Notes: generated by a model from the letters alone, not told the origin. 64,000 bases of DNA from Paracoccus tegillarcae (GCF_002847305.1 NZ_CP025408.1:1819001-1883000), one strand, 5' to 3'. Numbered from the stretch's first letter, positions 50,002-59,005 are shown. Numbers and translations are program-made.

Positions 50002-52022
50002 GCAGCGAGCGCGACAACACCGGCGATAAGAAGGATCAGACGGCAATCAAGCCGGCCGGTCTGACGGCTGATGATCGCACGCAATTGTCCGACCGCCCGA
50101 CGCCAACTCCTACACCGCTGCCATCCTCTTCGTCACCGCCGCAGCCCCGTGGCGCGCCGGTGCGCCGAGGCGATGCGTCGATTCCCGATAATGCCGCGCC
50201 GACGCAGGGCGTTCTGGCGGATCGCGTTGTCGAACCGGGCGTTCTGATCAACAACAATTACCGCATCCAGCGGATGTTATCCGCGGGCGGTATGGGCGAG
50301 GTCTACAAGGCCGAGAACGTCTTTACCGGCGATCCTGTGGCGCTGAAGATCGTGCTGCCCAGCCTGGCCAGCGATGACGGCATCATCCAACTGTTCAAGC
50401 GCGAGGCCCGGATTCTCGGGCAGCTGAACGACAGCGCCATCGTCAGATACCATAACTTTGTGCTGGATCAGGGCCTTGGTCGATATTGCCTGATCATGGA
50501 ATATATCGACGGCAATACGCTGTGGGATCAGGTCGACAGCTTTGGCCCGATCACGCCCGACCCGGCGCTGCATCTGATCCAGCGGCTCGCGCATGGGCTG
50601 GGCAAGGCGCATTCGCGCGGGGTGACGCACCGCGACCTGTCGCCTGACAATGTGATGCTGCGCGCCAATCGGATCGAGGATGCGGTGCTGATCGACTTTG
50701 GCATTGCCCGTGCCGTCGACTTTGGCGAAGGCACCCTGGCCGGGCGCTTTGCCGGCAAGTTCAAATATGTGTCGCCCGAGCAGTTGGGTCACTACGGCGG
50801 CGAGATCGGTCCGGCGGCGGATATCTATGGCATGGCGCTGATGATGGCCGCCATTCTGCGCGGCAAGGCGCTGGATATGGGCTCGTCCGCGGTCGAGGCT
50901 GTTGATGCCCGGCGCGACATACCCGATCTGTCTGGCCTGCCGCACGAGATCTATCCTCTGCTGCAATATATGCTTGAGCCTGACCCGAAGGCCCGGCCAG
51001 CCTCGATGAACGAAGTGGCCGAAATGGCGGCGGACCCGACCCGCATTCCGGTGCGCTATCGGATGCCGCTTTGGGGTCAGAAGGATGAGAAGACCGGGCG
51101 GCTGGTGACCGGGTCGCTGTCTGGTGCGGTGTCTGCCCATGGGATCGAGCTTACGTCGGACAGCCCTTTCGGTCCGGTCGTGGCGCCAGCAGAGGCCGAA
51201 GTCGCGACGCCGCAACGACCGACGCGCGCGAAATGGCTGCCCTATTATGCCGGCGGCGCGGCGCTTGCGCTGCTGCTGGCGGTGGGTGTCTGGGCGATGC
51301 TGCGCGGTGATGATGCCGCGCCGCCGGAAACCCCGGTCGAGACGGCCGCTCAGGTGGCAGAGGGCGACGGTCGGGTCTTGCCGCCCCGAGATCTGGGCAC
51401 GCGCGAGGGGTTTCTGGCGAATTTCGATCTGGGCGCCTGCGCTCAGGTTCAGCGCGTTTCCTCGGGTATGGATTCCGGCAAGCTGATGGCGTTGTCGGAC
51501 CGGCAGATCGACTTTGATCCGCTGTTGAACGCCTATCAGTCCCGCTTTGACGCGCGGCCTGCGGTGATCACGCGCCGCATTGCAGCAGGGCAATGCCCGG
51601 CGGTCGACTTTGTTCGTGCCCTTCAGGGCCGGTCCGAAGCCCCCCCGGTCTTGTCATTGGATTCCGAAAGATTGCCCGAGGGGGGTACGGTCGTGGGGCG
51701 TCTGCGCGAGGCGCAGGGGCGCACGATCTGGTTGTTTCTGGTCGCGGCCGATGGCGGGGTTCATGATCTGTCGTCGCGACTGCAGCCGCAGGCCGATGGC
51801 AGCTTCACCTTTGGTTTTGGCCTTGCCCTGCAGGATCTGACCGAGGCTGCGCCGCAATTGATCGTGGCGCTGGTCAGCCGGGGCTCGCTGGTCGGCCCCA
51901 CCGCTGCCGCTGCCGGTGCGGCAAGCGCTACGATCTTGCCCGATGTCCGCGACGAGATCACCGAAGGCGGTGGCTTCGCCGCCGCCGACATTGCCTATTT
52001 CGAGCTGACGCCGGACGGCTGA
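49998..52022 (+). CDS. ppkA: Membrane serine/threonine kinase PpkA (TagE/ImpN type)
   Basis: PpkA activates type VI systems by threonine phosphorylation. The 674-residue protein has a disordered N-terminal tail with Thr15 (DQTAIKPA) and Thr28 (DRTQLSDRP) and a PTPTPTPLPSS run. The kinase domain (about 88-345) has glycine loop LSAGGMGEVYKAE, Lys117 in VALKIV, His211-Arg-Asp213 in THRDLSPDNVML, DFGIARAVDFGEGTLAG and KYVSPEQLG. One membrane helix lies near residues 414-437, then a periplasmic C-terminal domain of about 235 residues of unknown type follows. The kinase is catalytically complete. The periplasmic part could sense an envelope signal. Start TTG 49998 is coupled to pppA. Confidence 0.93.
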   Translation: MSSERDNTGDKKDQTAIKPAGLTADDRTQLSDRPTPTPTPLPSSSSPPQPRGAPVRRGDASIPDNAAPTQGVLADRVVEPGVLINNNYRIQRMLSAGGMGEVYKAENVFTGDPVALKIVLPSLASDDGIIQLFKREARILGQLNDSAIVRYHNFVLDQGLGRYCLIMEYIDGNTLWDQVDSFGPITPDPALHLIQRLAHGLGKAHSRGVTHRDLSPDNVMLRANRIEDAVLIDFGIARAVDFGEGTLAGRFAGKFKYVSPEQLGHYGGEIGPAADIYGMALMMAAILRGKALDMGSSAVEAVDARRDIPDLSGLPHEIYPLLQYMLEPDPKARPASMNEVAEMAADPTRIPVRYRMPLWGQKDEKTGRLVTGSLSGAVSAHGIELTSDSPFGPVVAPAEAEVATPQRPTRAKWLPYYAGGAALALLLAVGVWAMLRGDDAAPPETPVETAAQVAEGDGRVLPPRDLGTREGFLANFDLGACAQVQRVSSGMDSGKLMALSDRQIDFDPLLNAYQSRFDARPAVITRRIAAGQCPAVDFVRALQGRSEAPPVLSLDSERLPEGGTVVGRLREAQGRTIWLFLVAADGGVHDLSSRLQPQADGSFTFGFGLALQDLTEAAPQLIVALVSRGSLVGPTAAAAGAASATILPDVRDEITEGGGFAAADIAYFELTPDG

Positions 52023-52090
52023 GAGGTTGCGCAGCCCGTCCTGTGCGGCGACAGTGGCATCAACCCAGAAAGACCAACCCGGAGGATATC

Positions 52091-53035
52091 ATGACTTTCC
52101 GACCTCGCCTGGCCGCCGCCGCTCTGGCCCTTGCCGCGACCGCGCTACCTGCGCAGGCAGAGACGCAGCTGACCTTCAAATCAGCCAAGACCGGCACCTC
52201 GTATTATCAGATGGGGGTCGAGTTGGCCGAAGCCGTGAAAGCTGCATCCGACGGGGAGTTGATCCTGACCGTCGAGGAAAGCCAGGGCTCGGTTCAGAAT
52301 GTGATGGAGGTACGGGCACGTGGCGGTGATTACATCTTTACCTCGCCGCCCTCGCTGGTGGGTAGCGCACAAGAGGGCGCCGGACCCTTTGACGGCAAGG
52401 GCGATCCCAAATTTGCCGAGATCCGGGCGCTGTTTCCAATCCCTTCGCTGACCATGCATTTCGTCGTTGCTGGCACCGAGGGCGGGCGCGAGATGTCCGA
52501 GCTGGAAGGCAAGAGCGTGCTTTTGGGCAAAGGCACCTTCAGCGCGACCGAGGGTGAGAAATATCTGGATCTGTTCGGTCTGATGGACAAGGTGACGATT
52601 GCAGATGCGGAACTGTCGAATGCCGGCGATGCCCTGAAGAATGGCCAGATCGACGCCTTTGTCTCGGCCAGCAGCTGGCCCGCACCCAATATCATCGAGG
52701 CCGCAGCCGGCACCGGCGTTCGTATCTTGTCGCTGAGCGATGAGCAGGTCGAACAGACCGGTCAGGCGCGGGTCGAGATCCCGGCAGAGACCTATCCGGG
52801 CCAGACCGAGGATATCGTGACCACGGGCCTGCCGGTCGTGGCCTTTACCACCACCGCGATGGACGAAGAAACCGCCTATCAACTGACCCAGGACTTCTGG
52901 GAAACCCGGGAAAAGCTGGCCGAAACCGCCGCATGGTGGGCAGGCGTCAGCCCCGATCAGGTGGCCGAAATCGGTGCGCTGCATCCAGGTGCCAGGCGCT
53001 ACTACGACGAAGCCGGCATTGCGACGGGCGGATAA
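52091..53035 (+). CDS. TAXI-family TRAP transporter solute-binding protein
   Basis: The 314-residue periplasmic protein has a signal peptide (MTFRPRLAAAALALAATALP with AQA after it) and the TAXI-family start LTFKSAKTGTSYYQMGVELA. It continues with EESQGSVQNVMEVRARGGDY and later GQIDAFVSASSWPAPNIIEA and WWAGVSPDQVAEIGALHPGA. TAXI receptors bind glutamate, ectoine-type or other compounds; the ligand here is unknown. GGAGGATATC gives a strong start at 52091. It begins 68 bases after ppkA on the same strand, without a visible terminator between them, so co-transcription with the tss genes is possible. Confidence 0.9.
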   Translation: MTFRPRLAAAALALAATALPAQAETQLTFKSAKTGTSYYQMGVELAEAVKAASDGELILTVEESQGSVQNVMEVRARGGDYIFTSPPSLVGSAQEGAGPFDGKGDPKFAEIRALFPIPSLTMHFVVAGTEGGREMSELEGKSVLLGKGTFSATEGEKYLDLFGLMDKVTIADAELSNAGDALKNGQIDAFVSASSWPAPNIIEAAAGTGVRILSLSDEQVEQTGQARVEIPAETYPGQTEDIVTTGLPVVAFTTTAMDEETAYQLTQDFWETREKLAETAAWWAGVSPDQVAEIGALHPGARRYYDEAGIATGG

Positions 53036-53170
53036 GGTGCAAGACGGGGCAAGGGACCTGCCAGGGATGATGGCAGTTGATCATTCTGGCGGGTGGCTTG
53101 CCCTGGCTGCGTCCACCCGCGCAACCGCGCCGGGCGGGTGTGGTTATTATCCCTCGATTGTCTCCGCCAC

Positions 53171-54961
53171 ATGACCGAGGCGGGCCGACCCACGATCCTG
53201 GCGCTTATCGCCGCAGCACTGCTGGTCGCCTTTCATCTGGGGCTGATCTTTTACGGCCTGACGCCGAACCTGATCGCCCGGCCACTGCATATGGCGCTGA
53301 TCCTGCCCTGGATCTTTTTCTTCACCGGCCCGCAGCCCGCCGTTCAACGCTTCACCGGTTGGCTGTTGGGCGGGCTTGGGATTGCCGCCGCCTGCTGGAT
53401 CGCCTGGAACGCCGATATGCTGGCCGATCAGTATGGGTTTGTCGAAACGCCGTTCCAGTACGGCGTCGGCATAGTGTTGTTGCTGACCGTGTTAGAGGCG
53501 GCACGCCGTGCGATCGGCTGGCCCTTGCCCATCGTGGCCGCGCTGGCCCTGGCCTATGCGTTCTGGGGTCAGCATATTCCGGGCGAATTTGGCCATGCAC
53601 CGTTGCCCTTGCCCAGCCTGATGGGCACGCTGACGCTGGCCGAAGGCGGCATCTGGGGCACGCTGACCGGCGTGTCGGTGGGGGTGGTGGCGATCTTTGT
53701 CATCTTTGGCGCGGTACTGAATGCGGGTGAGGCCGGGCAGGGCTTCATGAACCTGGCCGCCGCTGCTGCAGGCCGTTTGCGGGGCGGGGCGGCCAAGGTG
53801 AGTGTGCTGGCCTCGGCCCTGTTCGGGTCGATCTCGGGCTCGGCCTCTGCCAATGTGGCCTCGACCGGGGCGGTGACGATGCCGGCGATGGTCAAGCTGG
53901 GCTACCCCAAGCGGATCGCGGGCGCGGTCGAGGCCGTTGCGTCGTCCGGTGGGCAGATCATGCCACCGCTGATGGGGGCGGGGGCCTTTGTCATGGTCGA
54001 GTTGACCGGCGTACCCTATACCGGCATCGTTCTGGCCGCCACGCTGCCCGCCATTCTGTATTTTCTGGTCGTCTGGATCGGCATCGACGCCTATGCCCGA
54101 CGGTTTGACCTGCGCGGCATCGCGTCCGATGACCGGCCCGAGGCTCGCACTGTGATGATCACCTCGGGCTTCTTTCTGGTTCCCTTCACCATCTTGATGG
54201 TGGCCATGTTCGGTCTTGGCTACACCCCGCAATTCGCCGCCTGCCTTGCGATCATTGCGGCGACCGTCTTGTTGCTGTTCGGCGCAGATTTCCGCTTTGA
54301 CGCGCGCCGCGCCGCCGGGCGGATGCAAGACGCGCTTATCTCATCGGCCCGTCAGGTCGCGATGATCGCGGCGATCATTCTGTGCGCCTCGATCATCATC
54401 GGTGTGCTGGCGGTGACGGGGCTGGGGGTCAAGATCACCTCGCTGATCCTGTCGGCCTCGGGCGGCATGCTGTGGCCATCCCTGCTGCTGACGGCGCTGG
54501 CCTGTCTGGTTCTGGGGATGGAGGTGCCGACCACCGCTGCCTATGTCATCTGCGTCTCGGTCGCGGGCCCGGCGCTGGTGCAATTGGGGCTAGAGCCGCT
54601 GCAGGCGCATCTGTTTGTGTTCTGGTTCGCGCTGTTGTCCACGATCACACCGCCGGTCGCCGGCGCTGTCTTTATTGCCGCCGGAATGGTGGGTGAAAAC
54701 TGGGTCAAGGTGGCGCTGACGGCCATGGCCTTGGGGGTCGGGTTGTATCTGATCCCTCTGGGCATGATCGCCAATCCCGAGGTGATCGCACTTGCCACCA
54801 CGCCGGTCCGGGCGCTGCTGGCAGCAGCCGAGATCGCGGTCGGGGCCGCGTTGATTTCGCATGCCTTGATCGCTGAACGACGGCCGCTGCGCACGGCGCT
54901 GTTTGCGCTGGCTGGCTTTGGGGTTCTGTTCGCAAGGCCGCTTTGGGCCGCATTTGGGTAG
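53171..54961 (+). CDS. TAXI-type TRAP transporter, fused DctQM permease
   Basis: The 596-residue inner-membrane protein combines a small N-terminal DctQ-like part (about 1-130) with a DctM-like large domain. Family segments are WGTLTGVSVGVVAIFVIFGA, FGSISGSASANVASTGAVTM and AVASSGGQIMPPLMGAGAFV; the second half contains CLVLGMEVPTTAAYVICVSV and STITPPVAGAVFIAAGM. It is the expected partner of the preceding binding protein. I choose ATG 53171; no clear ribosome site is seen, and a longer frame from 53093 is not hydrophobic. The 135-base gap before it shows no recognisable element. Confidence 0.88.
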   Translation: MTEAGRPTILALIAAALLVAFHLGLIFYGLTPNLIARPLHMALILPWIFFFTGPQPAVQRFTGWLLGGLGIAAACWIAWNADMLADQYGFVETPFQYGVGIVLLLTVLEAARRAIGWPLPIVAALALAYAFWGQHIPGEFGHAPLPLPSLMGTLTLAEGGIWGTLTGVSVGVVAIFVIFGAVLNAGEAGQGFMNLAAAAAGRLRGGAAKVSVLASALFGSISGSASANVASTGAVTMPAMVKLGYPKRIAGAVEAVASSGGQIMPPLMGAGAFVMVELTGVPYTGIVLAATLPAILYFLVVWIGIDAYARRFDLRGIASDDRPEARTVMITSGFFLVPFTILMVAMFGLGYTPQFAACLAIIAATVLLLFGADFRFDARRAAGRMQDALISSARQVAMIAAIILCASIIIGVLAVTGLGVKITSLILSASGGMLWPSLLLTALACLVLGMEVPTTAAYVICVSVAGPALVQLGLEPLQAHLFVFWFALLSTITPPVAGAVFIAAGMVGENWVKVALTAMALGVGLYLIPLGMIANPEVIALATTPVRALLAAAEIAVGAALISHALIAERRPLRTALFALAGFGVLFARPLWAAFG

Positions 54962-55044
54962 CGGGGCCCGGGATCAGCGTGCAAACTTGTCACGAGATGG
55001 CGATAAATGGCGTTTTGTGGTTTCCCTGAGGCCTCGGAACGCTA

Positions 55045-55059
55045 TTTTCGCGGCGAAAA
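55045..55059. promoter_or_regulatory. Perfect 15-base palindrome upstream of yqiJ
   Basis: TTTTCGC (55045-55051) and GCGAAAA (55053-55059) are perfect inverted arms around a single G, 75 bases before yqiJ. The arms are too close to form a hairpin, so a dimeric DNA-binding protein is more likely. I do not recognise the matching regulator. Confidence 0.5.
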
Positions 55060-55101
55060 GTCGCGGCCAATTATTGTAAAATTCCCGCGAGCACCTAAGT
55101 G

Positions 55102-55119
55102 TTGTATACAATAGTATAC
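55102..55119. promoter_or_regulatory. Two GTATAC cores spaced one helical turn apart
   Basis: GTATAC occurs at 55104-55109 and again at 55114-55119, exactly ten bases apart; the first is within the perfect palindrome TTGTATACAA (55102-55111). They lie 15-30 bases before the yqiJ start, over the expected core promoter or leader. Two dimers could bind on the same face of the helix. The core resembles the GntR sites elsewhere in the window. Confidence 0.5.
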
Positions 55120-55133
55120 AGGTGAAGATGGCC

Positions 55134-55871
55134 ATGTTTGATACGTTTTTGACCTCCCCATACCTGCCCTTTACGATCGCATTCGCGATGTTGTTCGGCC
55201 TGTTGCTGCTGGAACTGGTCTTTGCCTTTGTGGGTGGCAGTTTGCTGGGCGCAGGTGGCGAGGGGATCGAAGGTCCGGACATTGGCGCGCCCGATATAGA
55301 TGTCGCCGATCTGGAAATCGATTTCGACGGGCTTGATATCGACGCCGCCGATCTGGAGGTCGCCGAATTTGACAGCCCCGATGGCGCAACGCCGGATGGC
55401 GCGGCCAGTGCGGGTGGCATTGCGGGCTGGCTGGGCTTTGGCAAGATGCCGGCGCTGATCTGGCTGGCGGCGGTTTTGCTGGGATTTGGTGCCTCGGGCT
55501 ATCTGATCCAAAGCGTGGCACAGGGCGTCCTTGATCGGCCCTTGCCGGCGGTGATCGTCGTCGTTCCCGCGGCTGTTCTGGCATTGGTGTTCGCGGGCCG
55601 TTTCGGCGCGGGGTTCGCCCGCATCCTGCCCAAGACCGAGACCCAATCGCTGTCCGAACGCCATCTGGGCCGCCGCATCGGCTTGATCACACAGGGCACA
55701 GCGGCGCGTGGCCGGCCGGCAGAGGTGCGCGTCACGGACAGATACGGCAACAATCACTACCTGCGTGCGGAACCGCTGCAGGATGACGAAACACTGCCGC
55801 AGGGGACCGAGGTGCTGGTCCTGCGTTTGCGGCGGGAAACCGGATACCTGCTGGTATCGCTTTCACAATAA
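55134..55871 (+). CDS. yqiJ: YqiJ-like inner-membrane protein with C-terminal OB fold (NfeD-related)
   Basis: The 245-residue protein accompanies flotillins. It has a first membrane helix (about 10-35, FTIAFAMLFGLLLLELVFAF) and an acidic Asp/Ile-rich stretch (about 45-85) with repeated DIxxADLE units (DVADLEIDFDGLDIDAADLE). Two further hydrophobic segments follow, and then a soluble OB-fold domain that begins near LSERHLGRRIGLITQGTAAR and ends EVLVLRLRRETGYLLVSLSQ. Start ATG 55134 is 8 bases from AGGTGA; ATG 55128 is possible. It is 25 bases ahead of yqiK, the usual pair. Confidence 0.85.
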   Translation: MFDTFLTSPYLPFTIAFAMLFGLLLLELVFAFVGGSLLGAGGEGIEGPDIGAPDIDVADLEIDFDGLDIDAADLEVAEFDSPDGATPDGAASAGGIAGWLGFGKMPALIWLAAVLLGFGASGYLIQSVAQGVLDRPLPAVIVVVPAAVLALVFAGRFGAGFARILPKTETQSLSERHLGRRIGLITQGTAARGRPAEVRVTDRYGNNHYLRAEPLQDDETLPQGTEVLVLRLRRETGYLLVSLSQ

Positions 55872-55896
55872 TCGCTTTGAGTTGAGGAACTGATTA

Positions 55897-57570
55897 ATGG
55901 ATATTGTCACACTATCTGTCATTGTCGGCGGTTTTATCGCCTTTCTGGTGCTGACCGGCTTGGTCCTGGCACGACTGTATCGCCGCGCCACGCGCGAGGT
56001 CAGCCTGGTGCGGACCGGTGCCGGCGGCAAGAAGGTCATCATGGATGGCGGCACGATCGTTGTGCCTTTGCTGCACGAGGTCAGCCCCGTCAACATGAAG
56101 ACCCTGCGCCTCGAGGTGCAGCGCAGTGACGAGGCCGCGCTGATCACCAAGGACCGGATGCGGGTCGATGTGGGGGTCGAGTTCTATGTCTCGGTCCAGC
56201 CCACCGACGAAGGCATTGCACGGGCAGCGCAAACGCTTGGCGCGCGCACTTTTGACATCGACCAGCTGCGCGAGATGATCGAGGGCAAGCTGATCGACGG
56301 TCTGCGCGCCGTGGCTGCGCAGATGACCATGGACGAGTTGCACGAAAACCGTGCGGACTTTGTGCAAGAGGTGCAAAACACGGTTTCCGAGGATCTGCTG
56401 AAGAACGGTCTGTCGCTGGAAGCCGTTTCGCTGACCGCGCTGGATCAGACGCCCTTCGAGGCGCTGGACGAAAACAACGCCTTTAACGCGGTGGGTATGC
56501 GGCGACTGGCCGAGGTCATCGCCGTGTCCAAGAAAGAGCGCGCCAATATCGACGCCGAAGCCGAGGTCGAGGTGCGTCGTGCGGCCATGACCGCGCAACG
56601 TCAAAAGCTGCTGATTGAACGGGACGAGGAACAGGCCCGTATCGAACAGTCACAACAGATCGAGACGCTGAAGGCCGCACAGCAATCCGAGGTCGCCGCC
56701 CGTCGCGAGGATTCGATGCGCGAGACAGAGCGCTCGCGGATCGCCCGCGAAGAGTCCATCCGTTCCGCCGAAATCGACCGCGAACGCAAACTGCGCGAGG
56801 CCGAGATCAACAAGGAACGCGAACTGGAGGTCGCCGATCAGGATCGCCAGATCATCATCGCGCAGAAATCCGAAGAGGAAAGCCGCGCCCGCGCCTCGGC
56901 CGATCTGGCCCGCGCCGAGGCGACCAAGGCGACCGAAGCGGTTGTGACCGCCAAGCAGGTGGCCGAGGCCGAGCGACAGAAGCAGATCGTTCTGATCCAC
57001 GCCGCGCAAGAGGCGGAACGCGAGGCGACGCGCATTCGTCTGTCCGCACAGGCCGAAAAGGACGCGGCACAGGACCGCGCCGAGGCGCGCCGCGAAGAAG
57101 CGCAGGCCGATGCCGATGCGATCACCATTCGCGCCGAGGCCAAAAAGAAAGACATGCTGGCCGAGGCCGAGGGTAAGCGCGCCATCACCGACGCAGAAAA
57201 CACGCTGAGCGAGAGCATCATCGCAATGAAGATCGCGATGGCCAAGCTGGAGGCAATGCCCGAGATCCTGTCCCATGCGATGAAGCCAGTGGAAAAGATC
57301 GATTCGATCCGCATTCATCAGGTCACCGGTCTGGGCGGCGGCATCGGTGGCGGTGCGGCGGCCAATGGCGACAAGCCGCCGGTCAATCAGGCGCTGGATT
57401 CGATCATGGGCATGGCCGTCCAATTGCCGGCACTGAAAAAGCTGGGCGAAGATCTGGGCATTTCGATGGAAAATGGCATCGAGGGCATCATGGGCGACGT
57501 CCCGCAAGCTGCGGCATCGGACCAGGCCCCGCCTTTGGCCGGCCAGCAGAAAACGCCTCCGGCAGCCTGA
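55897..57570 (+). CDS. yqiK: Flotillin-like SPFH-domain protein YqiK
   Basis: The 557-residue protein organises membrane microdomains. A single N-terminal membrane helix (DIVTLSVIVGGFIAFLVLTG) is followed by the SPFH/band-7 domain (about 40-210, beginning TREVSLVRTGAGGKKVIMDG and including VDVGVEFYVSVQPTDEGIAR). A long Ala/Glu/Arg-rich coiled coil (about 220-450) follows, and the tail ends with a Gly-rich hinge (GLGGGIGGGAAANGD). The size and layout match E. coli YqiK. The gene may be co-transcribed with yqiJ and is followed by a strong terminator. Confidence 0.92.
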   Translation: MDIVTLSVIVGGFIAFLVLTGLVLARLYRRATREVSLVRTGAGGKKVIMDGGTIVVPLLHEVSPVNMKTLRLEVQRSDEAALITKDRMRVDVGVEFYVSVQPTDEGIARAAQTLGARTFDIDQLREMIEGKLIDGLRAVAAQMTMDELHENRADFVQEVQNTVSEDLLKNGLSLEAVSLTALDQTPFEALDENNAFNAVGMRRLAEVIAVSKKERANIDAEAEVEVRRAAMTAQRQKLLIERDEEQARIEQSQQIETLKAAQQSEVAARREDSMRETERSRIAREESIRSAEIDRERKLREAEINKERELEVADQDRQIIIAQKSEEESRARASADLARAEATKATEAVVTAKQVAEAERQKQIVLIHAAQEAEREATRIRLSAQAEKDAAQDRAEARREEAQADADAITIRAEAKKKDMLAEAEGKRAITDAENTLSESIIAMKIAMAKLEAMPEILSHAMKPVEKIDSIRIHQVTGLGGGIGGGAAANGDKPPVNQALDSIMGMAVQLPALKKLGEDLGISMENGIEGIMGDVPQAAASDQAPPLAGQQKTPPAA

Positions 57571-57587
57571 TCCCTGACAACTGAGAC

Positions 57588-57624
57588 AAGGCCCCTTCCG
57601 ATGTCGGAGGGGGCCTTTTCATTT
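57588..57624 (+). terminator. Rho-independent terminator after yqiK
   Basis: AAGGCCCCTTCCGA (57588-57601) pairs with TCGGAGGGGGCCTT (from 57604) with one mismatch and a tight loop, and is followed by TTCATTT. It ends the yqiJK unit before the otnK promoter region. Confidence 0.85.
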
Positions 57625-57718
57625 GGGCCCGGCCCCGCCAAGTGGCGGCGCCGGGCTTTACAGTGACGCCTCGTCGGTCGAAGCTGACGATAGGCGCGAC
57701 GAGCAGTGGGGGCAGGCC

Positions 57719-59005
57719 ATGTTGATCGGGGTGATTGCCGACGATTTCACCGGCGGCAGCGATATCGCCAATACGCTTGCCAAGGGCGTGCCGCCAGCGG
57801 GCGGGCTGCGTACGGCGCAATATCCGGGCGTGCCCACCACACCGGCAGATCCGGCGATCGAGGCCGGTGTGATCTCATTGAAAAGCCGATCCGCCCAAGC
57901 GGCCGAGGCGGTGGCGGATTCTCTGGTGGCGCTGAACTGGTTGCTGGCGCAGGGATGCGAGCAGATCATCTTTAAATATTGCTCGACCTTCGATTCGACC
58001 GATGAAGGCAATATCGGCCCCGTGGCGGACGCGCTGGCCGCTGCGCTGGACGTCGCTGGCGTAGTCGTCTGCCCGGCTTTTCCCACCGCGGGCCGAACGG
58101 TTTATCAGGGGCACCTGTTCGTCTTTGACCGGCTGCTCAGCGAAAGCGGCATGCAGAACCACCCACTGACCCCGATGACCGACCCGGACCTGCGCCGTGT
58201 TCTGGCGCGGCAAAGTGCGGGTGAAATCGGTCTGGTCGCCTGGCCGACGGTTGCGGCTGGTTCTGTCGCGATCCGTGACGCGCTGGACCGGATCGCCGCC
58301 GAGGGTCAGACATTCGCCGTCGTCGATGCGATCTCGGACGCGGATCTGATGCAGATCGGCCTGGCTCTGGACGGCGTTCCGCTGCTGACGGGCGGCTCGG
58401 GCATAGCCCTTGGGCTGCCGGGCAATTTCATTCGGGCAGGCAAGGCCAAAGGCGGCGCGGGGCCGGTTCAACCTGTCAGTGGTCCGGGCGCGATCCTTGC
58501 GGGGTCATGCTCGGGTGCCACGCGCGGTCAGGTCGATCAGCATCTGGCGGATCATCCCGGCCTTGCCATTGATGTGCCTGCGGTGATGGAGGGTCGCGTG
58601 ACCGCCGCCGATCTGGTCGCCTTTATCACCGCCAATGCGGCGCGCGCGCCGCTGGTCTATTCGTCCGGCGCACCGGAGCAGGTGACCGAAATGCAGCGCC
58701 GCTTTGGGCGCGAACAGGTGGCCGCATCGCTGGACGCGCTGTTTGCCGATACCGCGCGTGAACTGATTGCGCAGGGCTATCGGCGGATCGTGGTGGCAGG
58801 GGGCGAGACCTCGGGCGCGGTGGCGCAGGCCGTCACGCAGGCGCTGCGTGTCGACGCCATGCGGATCGGCCCGGAAATCGACCCTGGCGTCCCGATCCTG
58901 AGCCTGAACAAGGACCAGCCGGTGCTGCTGGCGCTGAAATCCGGCAATTTCGGTGCGCCCGATTTCTTTGCCAAGGCGCTGCGCATGATGGAGGGGCCGC
59001 TATGA
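57719..59005 (+). CDS. otnK: Four-carbon acid-sugar kinase OtnK (3-oxo-tetronate kinase, DUF1537)
   Basis: OtnK phosphorylates 3-oxo-tetronate at O4 using ATP. The 428-residue protein has the N-terminal sugar-binding domain of the DUF1537 family (MLIGVIADDFTGGSDIANTL and EQIIFKYCSTFDSTDEGNIG) and the C-terminal nucleotide domain with GAILAGSCSGATRGQVDQHL, VVAGGETSGAVAQAVTQAL and the ending GNFGAPDFFAKALRMMEG. The ATG at 57719 lies behind a G-rich stretch. It overlaps otnC by 4 bases. The neighbour otnC makes the tetronate assignment more likely than another acid-sugar kinase of the same family. Confidence 0.9.
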   Translation: MLIGVIADDFTGGSDIANTLAKGVPPAGGLRTAQYPGVPTTPADPAIEAGVISLKSRSAQAAEAVADSLVALNWLLAQGCEQIIFKYCSTFDSTDEGNIGPVADALAAALDVAGVVVCPAFPTAGRTVYQGHLFVFDRLLSESGMQNHPLTPMTDPDLRRVLARQSAGEIGLVAWPTVAAGSVAIRDALDRIAAEGQTFAVVDAISDADLMQIGLALDGVPLLTGGSGIALGLPGNFIRAGKAKGGAGPVQPVSGPGAILAGSCSGATRGQVDQHLADHPGLAIDVPAVMEGRVTAADLVAFITANAARAPLVYSSGAPEQVTEMQRRFGREQVAASLDALFADTARELIAQGYRRIVVAGGETSGAVAQAVTQALRVDAMRIGPEIDPGVPILSLNKDQPVLLALKSGNFGAPDFFAKALRMMEGPL

